The notes under the pieces were generated by a model. The model had not been told where the DNA came from, searched no databases, and worked only from the letters and a program-made list of their open reading frames with translations. Made by a program: the position numbers and the translations under genes. From Hydractinia symbiolongicarpus (Eukaryota > Cnidaria > Hydrozoa > Anthoathecata > Hydractiniidae): a DNA stretch of 64,000 nucleotides. The DNA lies in assembly GCF_029227915.1 (NCBI RefSeq), contig NC_079886.1:11119501-11183500 (forward strand). Reading direction: 5' to 3'. This document shows, in pieces, positions 1 to 10,146 of the stretch (positions within the stretch are counted from its first letter, which is position 1; every line of letters starts with the position of its first letter).

Positions 1-517
1 ACTGTAACACCATCTATATTTACAAGTTCATTCATCATCAAGTGCCATTTTAAGAATTTTGCAGAATAACATTTTTTTATGGTATATACTTTAAACAAAA
101 CCATATTTGAAGGATAAATTCCTTACATCGGAACAAACAAACAAACATGGGATCACACCAAATTTACAAAAAAAATGACTTAAATTTTAACAATAAATGA
201 GATGAGACAGGATTTGGGATGGATCAATACATAGATAAAAATAACTGGAAATCTTTGGACTTTGTTGTAGGACTATGGACACTAAATTTCTAATTTCTAT
301 TTTTTCAAAAACTTTGTAGAGCAAAAGCTTTTGTGAGTTTTAGGCCTGTCTATCTGTATAATCTTGTGGATTTGTTTTCCATTTTATTATTTTGTGTACA
401 TATTTGTTAGAAAATAAACAAACCTGTGCTAGCTCACATGAAAACTATTTATTTAATAAAATTGTACAAAACTTATATTGTTATATTGATTTGTTTAGAT
501 TTGACAACATTAATGTA
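1..517. other. Upstream region of COX6A, non-coding
   Basis: AT-rich sequence with no supported ORF. A possible 3' splice acceptor (tttgtttag) lies about 20 bases before the COX6A start codon, so part of this may be a 5' intron. Nothing else recognised. Confidence 0.4.
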
Positions 518-1078
518 ATGGCAAGGCTTTTACATACCTGTAGAAAGGCTGGGCAATGGACAAGGTATCTGTCGAACTTTACAGCTGAGCAAAAAGCGAT
601 TGAGAAGCATGCTGGCGAAACAGCAGCAACGTGGAAGTACATAAGTTTGTGCGTTGGCTTACCAGTGTGTGGATTTCTGTTTTATAAAAATCTCATAGTT
701 GGTGAAGAGGAGCACCATAGCACTTGGATTCCCTATGATCATATTCGAATTCGTAAGGTACCCTTCCCATGGGGACCGGAATCGTTGTTTCATTCCAAAC
801 ATAATCTTGGACCAAACCAAGGTGAGCACGAAGAAGAAGCTCGAAAAGAAAATTTCATTACAGCATTTATACGCAACGAAATGGAACGTCATGTAAAGGA
901 GGATTGGAAAGTACAAGTTGAAATGCTCGAATATTGTCATCAAAAAATGCTAGAACATATTGAACGAAAGAAGTTCCCTTCATACCCTCCTATGCCAAGT
1001 TATGCGCGAGTTTTTGGTTTGCCAAAATACGAACTTCATGACCCGAAATCACAAAGGCCAATTGGATTCGATGATTAA
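518..1078 (+). CDS. COX6A: Cytochrome c oxidase subunit 6A, with C-terminal extension
   Basis: Nuclear-encoded subunit of mitochondrial respiratory complex IV, in the inner membrane. The 186-aa product starts with an Arg-rich, acid-poor leader typical of mitochondrial import. A membrane helix follows (about residues 40-62), then the family signature YDHIRIRKVPFPWG and LFHSKHN (about 73-95). The open frame begins at 392, but the Met at 518 is preferred because it starts the import-type leader and follows an acceptor-like tttgtttag. COX6A proteins are usually about 100-120 aa and end soon after the LFHN motif. Here about 75 more residues follow, rich in charged residues (about 110-160) with a Pro-rich stretch (YPPMPSY). 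I do not recognise the extension. The coding region seen is a single exon. Confidence 0.88.
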   Translation: MARLLHTCRKAGQWTRYLSNFTAEQKAIEKHAGETAATWKYISLCVGLPVCGFLFYKNLIVGEEEHHSTWIPYDHIRIRKVPFPWGPESLFHSKHNLGPNQGEHEEEARKENFITAFIRNEMERHVKEDWKVQVEMLEYCHQKMLEHIERKKFPSYPPMPSYARVFGLPKYELHDPKSQRPIGFDD

Positions 1079-1857
1079 ATGTTGTTTTCAGAACAGTCAA
1101 TTTCTTTACATTATTGACTAAATATTTTGTTTTTCTTATCCATGGAAACCTGTTTATTGGTCAAATTGTATATACATACATTGCTCCTGCTGTTATTTTC
1201 TTCTCTTGTATTAGCCAGGTCGTAACATACACCCATTTTTAAGAGGCAGGAAATTTATTTTTATAGGCAAATATGGAAACTTAAGAAGTTCTTTTGCAGC
1301 ATTTTTATGAGAAATTCTAGTATTATGCTCAAACCCACGTTCAGATGAACCTGACAGGTTTATATTTGCAAATTATAAAGATTTAACACATATAGCGCAG
1401 TTCATTGTGGAATATCGGTGTCTTAATTCGAAAAGTTTATTGAAAGTATATCTTCTCTCAACATTGTGTTTATCTTGTTGTTTCCGGGTCTCCAATCTTT
1501 CAGCACTTGTGAAGAATTTTCTCAATATTCTGAAAGCGTCAAGAAAAAATCAGGAATATTAAACATTCTTTAATATGTCAGGAAAACGTCAAAATTTTCA
1601 GATCTGTTTTTGAAGAATTACCTTTTTTTTTGCGCTCAAATGTCTTTTCTTCTATTATTATGCTTTTATCAAATTCTCATAGAGAGCTTTTTTTGTCTAA
1701 AACCAAGAATTTTATTTTTTTTTCTTTCCATTTGAAGGAGAAATTGCGTGATAATCAATACGCGCAAAATAATTTTTTCGTTGTGCGAAAATTAGTACAA
1801 ACAGCTAAAAAATTAAGTGAAATGGCAGGAATTAAAACTGAAAGATGACAGGAAATT
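1079..1857. other. Intergenic region, nothing recognised
   Basis: AT-rich sequence between COX6A and the 110-bp tandem repeats. The small ORFs here have low-complexity, Phe- and Lys-rich translations and no family resemblance. Confidence 0.5.
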
Positions 1858-2187
1858 GTGAGGATAACGAGTTTAATATTGACAGGAAACACATGTGATT
1901 AATAGACAGCGTTGAGGTTTCTTCCAAAAAGCGTACAAGACAGGAGAAAAACAGAATGATTTGTTGATTAAGGATAACGAGTTTAATATTGCTGGAAACA
2001 CATGTGATTAATAGACAGCGTTGAGGTTTCTTCCAAAAAGCGTACAAGACAGGAGAAAAACAGAATGTTTTTTGATTGAGGATAACGAGTTTAATATTGA
2101 CTAGAAACACATGTGATTAATAGACAGCGTTGAGGTTTCTTCCAAAAAGCGTACAAGACAGGAGAAAAACAGAATGATTTGTTGATT
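1858..2187 (+). repeat. Tandem repeat, three copies of about 110 bp
   Basis: The unit starting aggataacgagtttaatatt appears at 1861, 1971 and 2079, giving periods of 110 and 108. Each copy continues through acatgtgattaatagacagc and a tract ending in acaggagaaaaacagaatg. Copies are nearly identical and differ by small indels. The array ends about 400 bp before the first Polinton gene, so it may mark or lie near the element boundary. Confidence 0.9.
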
Positions 2188-2589
2188 TCCGTCGCCGCTA
2201 TGCAGGGCGGAATCTTTAAAATCGCCTGATGGGAGATAGATATATATATAGATAGAGACAGCACAGAGCCCGGACGCTGTTAAGTTTTTGTCCAGGCTAA
2301 ACGCTGTCAGGTAAGAATTATTTTATATATAGCTAAGTGAGAAAGGTGTGCTGACTAGCTAGCTATCTCAATTTTTGGTGCTGACTTGGATCTCCTTATT
2401 GGTGCTGACATCCCCTTGACGAAATTAATTATACTTGCTAGCTAGCTATGGAGCTAGCTACACAAAATAGTTCTTTGATAAGAGTGCCTTTTTTTCTTAA
2501 AGAGCAAGCAACAAAAAACCTTTATCCTGCCTTGCGTAGTTCTTCCATGACTGGAAACTCAACTCCTGTTCTTATGGGAAAAAGGGGGG
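2188..2589. other. Left flank of the Polinton core
   Basis: Contains gctagctagctat tracts near 2356 and 2440 and two copies of the words ggtgctgac (2380, 2401). I looked here for the Polinton terminal inverted repeat against the 12636-13030 side and found no convincing match. Confidence 0.4.
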
Positions 2590-3750
2590 CTAAAAATGCT
2601 CAAGTATGCCCGTTCGAAGGTAGATTACAGCGTAGCCCACTGTGTCTATATGATACCCAGTGATATGGACCTTCGTGTTGGAGGATTTCCCGAGTCTTTC
2701 AAGCTGTTTCCGTACAAAACCTTTCCCACCCCCAGCGGCAGCACCTCCACCACCTCCAGTAAGAGCGAGCACGATGGTTGATACGAGCAAGCCAACGGCG
2801 GAGACTATGCTCGCGATAGTCAAGCCTTGTTCCTTGAACAATATCTTGAGCTTTTCTAGTAAAGATGTGTCATCCCCTGCGATCTTCATCAGAGTCTCTT
2901 TGATCCCTTTCAGTTGGCTCTGGGTGTCTGAGGAAAGTAAACCGTGCGCTTTTTGTGCTTCTTCCTTCTGATCACGGAGTCCCTCTATCTCTTTCCTGGC
3001 CTTCGCAATGCCTTCATTCCAGATAGCTAGCTGCTACTCAGATACTCCAGGCGTAGCTTTCTTGCTCTCGAGCCTCTTCACCTTGCCTTCCGCTTTATCG
3101 AGATCGCTATCGTAAAATATCATCTTACCCCTCAGCTGCTTCAGGTTACCCTGCAACGTTTGAAGCTCGAGGTTGAGCCCTCTTCTTTCACGTTCCGTGA
3201 AGCTTCCATCCCCGCCAAATGAAGTATCTGCGATCAAGCTCTCCGTATCATCGAGCACGTTCTCGAGTACCGGCAACATTTCGATGTCATCAGGCTTTTC
3301 ATTGACATTATCCAATTCGTTAAGGAGCCTCTGAGCCATCGTCTTACTGGCCGTGTGTGGTGTGCTATAGTCGGTAAGGCCCTGAGCCCGTAGGCGTTTC
3401 GCGCTCAACCTCCTCTGTATCTAGGCAACTGCTCTCAATTCCCCCCCACCCTTCGTAAGCTCCACACCATCGAAAAGGAGCTGGTTTCCTCGTGCTTTAA
3501 ATTTGTCGCACATTTTCACGATTGGCTGACGTAGCTCTTTACTTAGGAGATTATAAAGATCGTCTACGTTCGATTTTAGCAACTCTCCCCTTACGTAGGT
3601 CGTGATATCTCCGCTAGGCAATTGATCCTGCTCTTCTGGTGTTGGGGCGGACCCAGGAATATCCTCGGATCTACTGAAAGATCCCTCCTCTCCCCCACGG
3701 TCAAGGTCCTCCGCCGTGAAATCGTCATCGAATCTTGGATTATCTGTCAT
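2590..3750 (-). pseudogene. Polinton hypothetical protein, interrupted by two TAG codons
   Basis: One reading frame runs from the ATG at 3750 to the stop at 2590. It is interrupted only by TAG at 3421-3423 and TAG at 3034-3036; the three open parts share the same frame, so these are nonsense changes, not frameshifts. The product would be about 386 codons. The N-terminal third is acidic, the middle is helical and probably coiled-coil, and a hydrophobic helix with a Gly/Ala-rich tail (GGGGGAAAGGGKG) lies near the C-terminus. A function is not assigned. It stands divergently to the capsid gene on the other strand, only about 30 bp away, so the two probably shared a promoter region. Confidence 0.7.
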
Positions 3751-3780
3751 TTATTCCACTCTCATAACGCTACTAATAAA

Positions 3781-4904
3781 TATGTACGGAATTGAACTAG
3801 ATCCATACGCAGAAACAAGGACTATGCTCTCCATAAAGAAGAGAGGCAGCGTGTGAAAGTATCACACCAAGCACGATTAACCAGAAAGAGGACTTGTACG
3901 TGAACATTCCCAATATGGGCATGAATAATGTCTTTTTCCCCGGCTCTATCAAACTCCTCTTTGACCTTGAAATCACGGGGACCAAAACGAACCGCACGAT
4001 CGTTAACAACATCGGTAAGGCCTTGGGGGGACCTTCGCATCACGCTAAACAGCGGAGAAGTACAGACTACAGCAACTTGGCAGTGTACAGGGACCTTTGG
4101 CTGCCCAAATTTGAGCGCGAAAACGAATTGACACTCGAAGGTATTGGCGTACCGGATGGTGCAACTTGACAACTCCAAGTGAAATCTACATCCAAAGCTG
4201 GAAATGCCGAAGAAAAGGCGATTTCGGCAGCTTACGGCAACACTTTTTGCATCCCGCTCGGCAAAATGGTCGAGATGACGAGGGACCTACTCTTCTATCA
4301 AGCAGGCCTGCACGACAGACTACAGTTTGTGCTGCACTTTGCGCCATATATATACCAGATCAGGGTCTACCGAAGCTAAACCATACGAGCGGGTGCTCCG
4401 CAGTAAAGTTGCGAAAATGCAAAAGGCGAATACCAGCTATAATCTCCAGATCAATATACCGGCCAAGTCCTTAAAGGGTGTGCTGCTACTATTTCAAGAT
4501 CCCGCTACAGTCAAGCCATACTTTGGCGTAAACAAGACGTTCTACAACCCCGGGATTGAGAAAATTGCGATTACCGTTGAAGGCGAGCCACATGAACTAT
4601 ATAGTCATACCATGCTACCCAAGGACCATTTCAAGCAAGTTGCGGGCTGTTTGGAAATGCGCACTCCACAGTAACCATAGGCTAGTTCATGACGAGTAGA
4701 TACGCACTCTTCATAGACTTTAGAGTCTCCAACGATAATAAGCTGTACGGTTCGGGTAGGCCCTTGCAAAGGCTTAGCGATGGGATCACTTTGCACATGA
4801 CCAAAGAGGCCGACGGAACCGGTGATAATACATGTTATGTATACTTGCTCCAAGACGCGCAGTTAAACATTTTGGATGGTAGGTTAGAGGATGTGATGTA
4901 TTAG
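3781..4904 (+). pseudogene. Polinton major capsid protein-like relic
   Basis: Three overlapping frames carry one coding trace. One holds LYVNIPNMGMNNVFFPG, then YRDLWLPKFEREN (to about 4169). A second holds residues around 4179-4379. A third holds FYNPGIEKIAITVEGEPHE and the segment to 4672, and the last runs YALFIDFR to LEDVMY at 4904. These patterns resemble the Polinton double-jelly-roll capsid proteins that databases often label F54H12.2-like; that match is from memory. At least four frame changes mean no intact product can be made. The next gene starts at 4910, six bases after the stop, as in a compact viral gene block. Confidence 0.65.
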
Positions 4905-4909
4905 AATAA

Positions 4910-5306
4910 ATGGCAACTCTGGCAGTTTTGGCAGGAGGGGCATTGATTAATGCGCTGGCGTTTAGCGGGTGGAATTATCTATTTGGTACATTGATGGGCC
5001 ACGGTGAGGAAGAGAGGAAAAAGCATGATAAGGCCGTGGAACAATTGCAGGTAGCCCAGGCCCAATGGGTGCAGGACATGCAAGCCAAGATCGACTGGTA
5101 TAACCATCATCGTGAGTTGAAGCGCGAGGCTGGTGAGTCTTTGAAAGAATTTGATGATGGCATGCGGAAGTATTATATCGCGACCATCGAGAAGGCTCTG
5201 CAGCTCTCGGACTATTATGAACCTTCGCAGCAACAAAAGGAGCGAACTGACGTTTATCGTGGGGTCCCTGGCCCTACTGCGTTTTGCGGTGTATAAGTGG
5301 GCCTAG
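4910..5306 (+). pseudogene. Polinton two-helix membrane protein, frameshifted near its end
   Basis: Starts MATLAVLAGGALINALAFSG, a hydrophobic N-terminal helix. A charged, probably coiled-coil middle follows (about residues 35-100). The open frame stops after 128 aa with an untypical tail. In another frame, from about 5244, a second hydrophobic segment (FIVGSLALLRFAVYKW) runs to a TAG at 5304-5306. The likely ancestral protein therefore had membrane helices at both ends, and a small indel near 5243 cut off the second. It lies between the capsid gene and the integrase on the same strand. Function unknown. Confidence 0.65.
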
Positions 5307-5338
5307 ATGCAACGCGGGACGTTTTTGACATCTAATAA

Positions 5339-6299
5339 ATGTCAAAAGCACATATCATTACCGAGGCAGAAGCTGAAAGGCTAAGTCAAATCTATTACCA
5401 ACCCGAACATCTCTGGTCTGGTCAAAAAGCGATCAAATTACTCACTGAACACTCTGGCTTTTCTGAAAAGAGAGTTATTCACTGGCTGTCTCGCCAACTG
5501 TTCTGGCTCAGGCATATTCGAGGGCCCAAGCGTATCAATTACCCTCATTTCACAATTACAAAGCCGAATGAAATGCACAAATTTGACTTGCTCTACATGC
5601 CCCATGACAAAGTCTATGGAAACACCTATAAATACATCCTCACAGGCATTGATGTTGCTTCGAGGTATAAGGTAGCGAGGCCTTTACGTACGAAAAAGAC
5701 CAGCGAGGTTGGGGAGATGCTCAAGGACATATACAAAGCGGGATCTCTGCGTTATCCGAAAACCTTTTAGTGCGATAATGGTTCAAAGTTCAAATCAGAC
5801 GTGAGCAAGCTGCTAGAAAGCAAAGGGGTCGAGATAAAGCGTGCAACGACCAAATATCACCACACTTTCACGGCTTTCGTCGAATCGTATAACAAGGTTG
5901 GTCACTGACGAACAGAGTAGTACATGGGTTAAACACTTGTATACTATCGTCAAGGGTTTGAACAACACCAAGACCGCGATGATTTGTATGAAACCTTCAA
6001 AAGTGATCAAGCTAGAGAAGGTCCCGCTTACGTAAAGTGAAGGCCATCCTGAAGAAAAGCCTCTACCCGATGATGGTCTATACTTGTATTTGCTGCGGCC
6101 TGGAGAGGAGCATGGTGATCAAAAAAGACGCGCGAAGGACGCCTGGTGGACCAAGAAAACGTATAGATTTGACCGTATTGTGACTGGTACCCGTCTCTTG
6201 TACTATTTGGCTGATGGGCCTGATCGAAGCTTTGTGTCGGAGGAGTTGATGCTAGTACCAGAAAATGTTGAAGTACCTCCGGAGCATGTTAAAGAGTAG
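5339..6299 (+). pseudogene. Polinton integrase (DDE, retroviral type), broken
   Basis: Would insert the element by DDE-type strand transfer. The first frame (5339-5770) has an N-terminal HTH-like zinc-binding region and the start of the catalytic core (HKFDLLYMPHD, then ILTGIDVASRYKVARPL, carrying the first acidic residues). It ends at TAG 5768-5770. The same frame reads on into CDNGSKFKSD, which contains the second catalytic Asp, and then hits a TGA near 5906. A different frame resumes with WVKHLYTIVKGLNNTKTAM (to 6035). The C-terminal DNA-binding or chromo-like part follows at 6084-6299 (YRFDRIV ... LLYYLADGPDRSFVSEELML). One nonsense codon and at least two frame breaks make it inactive. 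Confidence 0.88.
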
Positions 6300-6418
6300 T
6301 AATTTTCTCGATTAAGAGAACCATTTCACTGATTCGTCCGCTACGGGCAACTTGCTCAGATACTTTTGTGAGCATAATTTTTGTGGCTTTGATAACCCAC
6401 AAAAAAACATGTGCGCGC

Positions 6419-7053
6419 TTACTTGATATCAATGTCAAACAGCTGTTCGAACAGCTTGAAGGTCGTTCCACGTGCCCCTCCTCTGCAAATCTATTGAATG
6501 CGTGAATACTATTGGCATTATCGATAACGACGATCTCTTCAGACTTGGGGTATTGATCTTTGAACCAAGGGAGGTGGTGAAACTCATCCTCATCAGGAGT
6601 CGTATGTTTATGATAAATCATGATCACATTATCCTTTCGGGGATCTTTAGCATGTGGTACATACAATTCACGAAGTCTCGCATTTTCTTGGCACTGTGCT
6701 TCAAGTTGTCTATCCTTTTCCTCGAGATCATCATTCAACACCACAAGCTGGCGATCCCTGTCCTCGAGGTCATCATTAAGCAGTGCCAGAGCTTGACGCT
6801 GCTCTTCGATGGCTACGTCCCTTTGCTTGACCTCATCCTGTAATTTTTCCACCCCCTTTTTCGTAAGCCACCTGGTAAGTTGTGCCGCCTTCGGTTTTCT
6901 AGAACGACGCACAATATCCAAGGCACCGTCCAATGCTACAAAAGCATCATGTGGATTTTTCCCGCCTCCCCGCATACCTGATCGGGGTAGGGTCTCGATT
7001 TTTTCCTCCAATTTATGGATCTCTTCCTCTCCTATTTTTTCGATACAAGACAT
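6419..7053 (-). pseudogene. Polinton BRO/DUF3627-like coiled-coil protein
   Basis: The N-terminal part has a charged region with DAFVALDGALDIVRRSRKPK. A coiled coil follows (about residues 70-130) containing two adjacent 14-residue repeats of the type LNDDLEDRDRQLVV. The C-terminal part has YVPHAKDPRKDNVIMI, HHLPWF and IVVIDNANSIHAFNRFAEEG. This resembles the C-terminal domain that follows MSV199/BRO domains in large DNA virus proteins and in hydrozoan Polintons (from memory). After GHVER the frame is shifted; in the neighbouring frame the natural end (FEQLFDIDIK, TAA at 6419-6421) is visible. The open frame itself runs on to 6289 through unrelated sequence. A role in DNA binding is possible but unproven. 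Confidence 0.65.
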
Positions 7054-7128
7054 ATTTATTTAATTGAAAGTCGAGGCAAAAATGCTCCAAATTTCAATTG
7101 TACCCGCCGGGTACAACCGATGTCAGCG

Positions 7129-7728
7129 TCACACCAAAATTTTCCAGGTCCGAGGGTGTTCCAATCTCACATACAAGCAGGCATGCTTGGACTTTTTGAT
7201 CTGATTCTTGATCGACTCCCAATCCGAGATCATGTTGGTTTCTTCATCCACCAGCTTCATGTCGCTGCGCCCGTGGGGGTACCATATAAACAATTGCATC
7301 TTCTGACGACGTAGATTTTTAGGTAAAGCCGTGTATGACTGCATTAACAACCATAAGCTATGCTTTCGATGTCTTCCACTGATAGCCAGCTCGAGCAGAG
7401 GTTGACGCTTCTTGTCGAGGCTCTCGTCAGCGATCATATCGTCAATGATAAACAGAGTCTCCTCGCCCGCTAGGAGCTTTGATAGTTGCTCGATCCAGTC
7501 GAACAACTGGTCTCGTGGCTCGATTAGGAATACAGAGTCATCCTTCCAAAACGATGCTCTATCGAGATAAGTCTTGTTCCAGCGAATTGTTGGACAAAAA
7601 ATCACAAAATTGTTGAAGTGGTGCCTGTACTCGTTCTCAAGCAGATCCAAGACTCGCTGAGTTTTCCCGCACTTTGTAGACCCTGTGAAGATCGCCGTTT
7701 GTGGATCTTTAACGATGTCTAGAGTCAT
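7129..7728 (-). CDS. Polinton packaging ATPase (FtsK/HerA type)
   Basis: ATPase expected to drive DNA into a capsid. The Walker A motif GSTKCGKT is at residues 16-23, Walker B LFIIDDM at about 92-98, and the conserved LWLLMQSYTALPKNLRR at about 125-141, ending near HACLYVRLEHPR. The 199-aa frame is uninterrupted and only slightly shorter than the family usually is, so this is the best preserved gene of the element. With the other genes broken it cannot act in transposition alone. It could be expressed only by chance. Confidence 0.88.
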   Translation of the reverse strand: MTLDIVKDPQTAIFTGSTKCGKTQRVLDLLENEYRHHFNNFVIFCPTIRWNKTYLDRASFWKDDSVFLIEPRDQLFDWIEQLSKLLAGEETLFIIDDMIADESLDKKRQPLLELAISGRHRKHSLWLLMQSYTALPKNLRRQKMQLFIWYPHGRSDMKLVDEETNMISDWESIKNQIKKSKHACLYVRLEHPRTWKILV

Positions 7729-8031
7729 TTTATTCCAGGCTTATGTGTACCGGGGGTAAACACAAACATATAGCTGCTTATTTCGGCTTTGGAACTATGG
7801 ATGCGGGAATCCAACCCTTTGCTACCGCCATCTCTCTTGAACCTCTACCTGCTGTGAAGTATACCACATTTTCATAACATTGTTAGTATCCATCTTGGTG
7901 CTGGGGCTCGAGATCCCGAGGAATTTCTTCCCCGCCATGGCTTAGGCAAAGGTGAACCCAAGGTCCACGACTGTTTCGTAGAACATATCGATGATCTCTT
8001 TTTGCTGAGATGTCACGTTTGTTGATGTTTA
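7729..8031 (-). pseudogene. Degenerate small Polinton ORFs
   Basis: Between the ATPase and the next membrane protein the minus strand holds short open pieces: one starting MFYETVVDLGFTFA and, after a stop, one starting MAGKKFLGISSPSTK (ATG near 7938) that runs to a TAG near 7834. Their spacing fits one or two former small genes. No family is assigned. Confidence 0.35.
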
Positions 8032-8421
8032 TTAGAGGGTTTCATTCACGTTGAAAAGATCAATATCCAGCTTTCGCGCGGGCTTGGGAGCTGTGTGTAC
8101 TTCTGCGGAGCCGTCGCTTGACGGCTCCGGGGTTTTAGTCGGCTGCTGCTCCATGGGCATGGGCAGCTTACGTAAAATGTAGAACCCAACTCCTACACAG
8201 GCGAGTATAGCAACGATGCCTCCACCAATGTATACACTGCCTGACTGTATAGAACTCACCCCAGAAGAGGTTTTGACTGTAGATTCTACTGTACCCTCTT
8301 GTTGCTTCAGTTTATTCTTTTCCTTCTTCAGTGCTGCCAACTTGTGACCCCACGCGACTCTCCCGGGGTGCTTTGCTGGCTTTGTGAAGACCATTACTTC
8401 TTGTGGTTGTTCAACACTCAT
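8032..8421 (-). CDS. Polinton single-helix membrane protein
   Basis: 129 aa, uninterrupted. A basic N-terminal half (KPAKHPGRVAWGHKLAALKK) precedes one hydrophobic helix (VYIGGGIVAILACVGVGFYI, about residues 68-87) and a Pro/Thr-rich tail. Polintons of this type commonly carry such a small protein, but its function is not known. The ATG at 8419-8421 overlaps the TGA (8418-8420) of the upstream gene as ATGA, which indicates a compact, virus-like gene chain. Confidence 0.65.
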   Translation of the reverse strand: MSVEQPQEVMVFTKPAKHPGRVAWGHKLAALKKEKNKLKQQEGTVESTVKTSSGVSSIQSGSVYIGGGIVAILACVGVGFYILRKLPMPMEQQPTKTPEPSSDGSAEVHTAPKPARKLDIDLFNVNETL

Positions 8422-9065
8422 TTTTTGTAAGTCTCATCACTTACAAAATCACCTTCAAACCCGTGACCTTGATCTTCAAGGAATTTTTTCTTGCTCTTCA
8501 TCAACCTTCTCTTCAACTACCTTGGACATGGAGAGTTGGGTGTGATTAATCGTATGCGCAGCAATAAGCAAAGGTGTGAGAAACTTTCCGGAAGCTGAGT
8601 ACGCTAGAACCCCCAAGTCAGCCATACTATCCTTGATAATATGATCATCCTCAATATCTTGCCTCGCCTATCGAGGGGCACTACGTTACTTATAGCCTTG
8701 GTGTACATAGTTATCGCGTGGGTTGATAGTGCTTTGGCAGTCTTTGACTCCTTTTCCTGAATCTCATGCTGAATGAACTCGGCATGTATTTTGTTGATGA
8801 CATCATCCGATGATTTATCGATGAAAGACTCTGTACATTTCTTGGGTAAAAGATGCTGTTTACCTTGACGTATTGCATCTTTCAAAGCCCGGCGCTTGTC
8901 TATAGGTTTTTCACGTTGCTCAAACGCTTCTGCGGGTGTATCAACAACATCGAAAATTTCAGCTAATTCAGACATCTTTATTATTAGTCGTCTGTATCTC
9001 AAATAACCGAAGATGATCGAGACGTACGGGAGGAGTATAGCTATCAGTAGCGGGGCTTCCATCAT
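8418..9065 (-). pseudogene. Polinton membrane-anchored hypothetical protein, frameshifted
   Basis: Begins at ATG 9063-9065, which overlaps the polymerase stop codon (ATGA). A hydrophobic N-terminal helix (LLIAILLPYVSIIFGYL) is followed by a charged helical region from MSELAEIFD. After about residue 140 the open frame becomes unnatural. The adjacent frame continues with IIKDSMADLGVLAYSASGKF and then, after another shift, EDQGHGFEGDFVSDETYKK, ending in TGA 8418-8420. Two small indels thus disable it. An alternative start is the internal Met at 8975. Function unknown. Confidence 0.6.
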
Positions 9066-10110
9066 TTATTTGCCGCTAAACGATAATGACCCCTGACGAG
9101 CGTTGCGATCTGGTCTGGTTGCACGATTCGCTTATCGTCTGCCCTATTGAGTGCCAGCTCGTTCACTTCCTGCGTGTAGATTTGATGTCGCTTGTTCTGG
9201 ATACAGACCCAGGTCTTGTATATGTCGACGCCATCCTCCAAGCAGCGCTGATAGTCCTTAAAGCTGATGGAGTTTTTTTTAAACACTTCTTCACACCTTT
9301 CGCTTTGCGATCACCGCCCTCTTTCGTGAGACTTTTGTATGCATACAGCTTGGCTCTCAATGTGATGAATTCTGTCATGATCTTACCGCTTTGCCGATGT
9401 TGTTACCGATGGGGAGAGGTCTGTTGTCATCTTTGCTATAGGCACTCGTATCGAAACGTGCTTCTACATCATCGGTAATATCACGGTAAAAGTACTCCGT
9501 TCTGATGTGATAGACGAAAGTATCGGTGTCCATATAGCAGTTCCGCAGCTTGCTACCGTGCTTGGGCTGCATGTAGTCATAGTGAAGGTCGTACATTACG
9601 ATTTTCGAGTTGTCCAAAATGGTTTGGCCAATATACACCGGCTTGTTCATCTTTACCTCTGTTTTACACATTTCCACGCCCATGAGATGACTGCTGAAGT
9701 AGTTCCCGCCCTTGAAGTTGGGCTTCATGACGAGGTAACCAACTGGATGTTGTGATGGTTTCTCAGGTTTACCATAGTTTTACCAAACACAGAGAGGTTC
9801 ATAAGCTCGTAAAAGTCCTTCTCGAACTCATTTTTGGCGGCGGTTTTAAGCCTCGTGTTGTGGTCGATATAACCCCTGAGCCAGGGCTTCTGGTTAAACT
9901 GGATGACTCTATACACCTTCGTAAGCTCGAGCTCATGCTTTAAAGCTTGATAAATGGCTCTGATGTGCACCACGTACTTCCGCTTGTGCTCAAGATTTGG
10001 TATCAGTTTCTCGACCCTGTGAACCATCTTGCGCTCTGGCAGGAAAGGCAGCTCATGGTGCTTGTCGTATGATGACTCAGCCTCCGGGTCGTATTGATCC
10101 TCCATGTACC

Positions 10111-10146
<36 letters not shown>

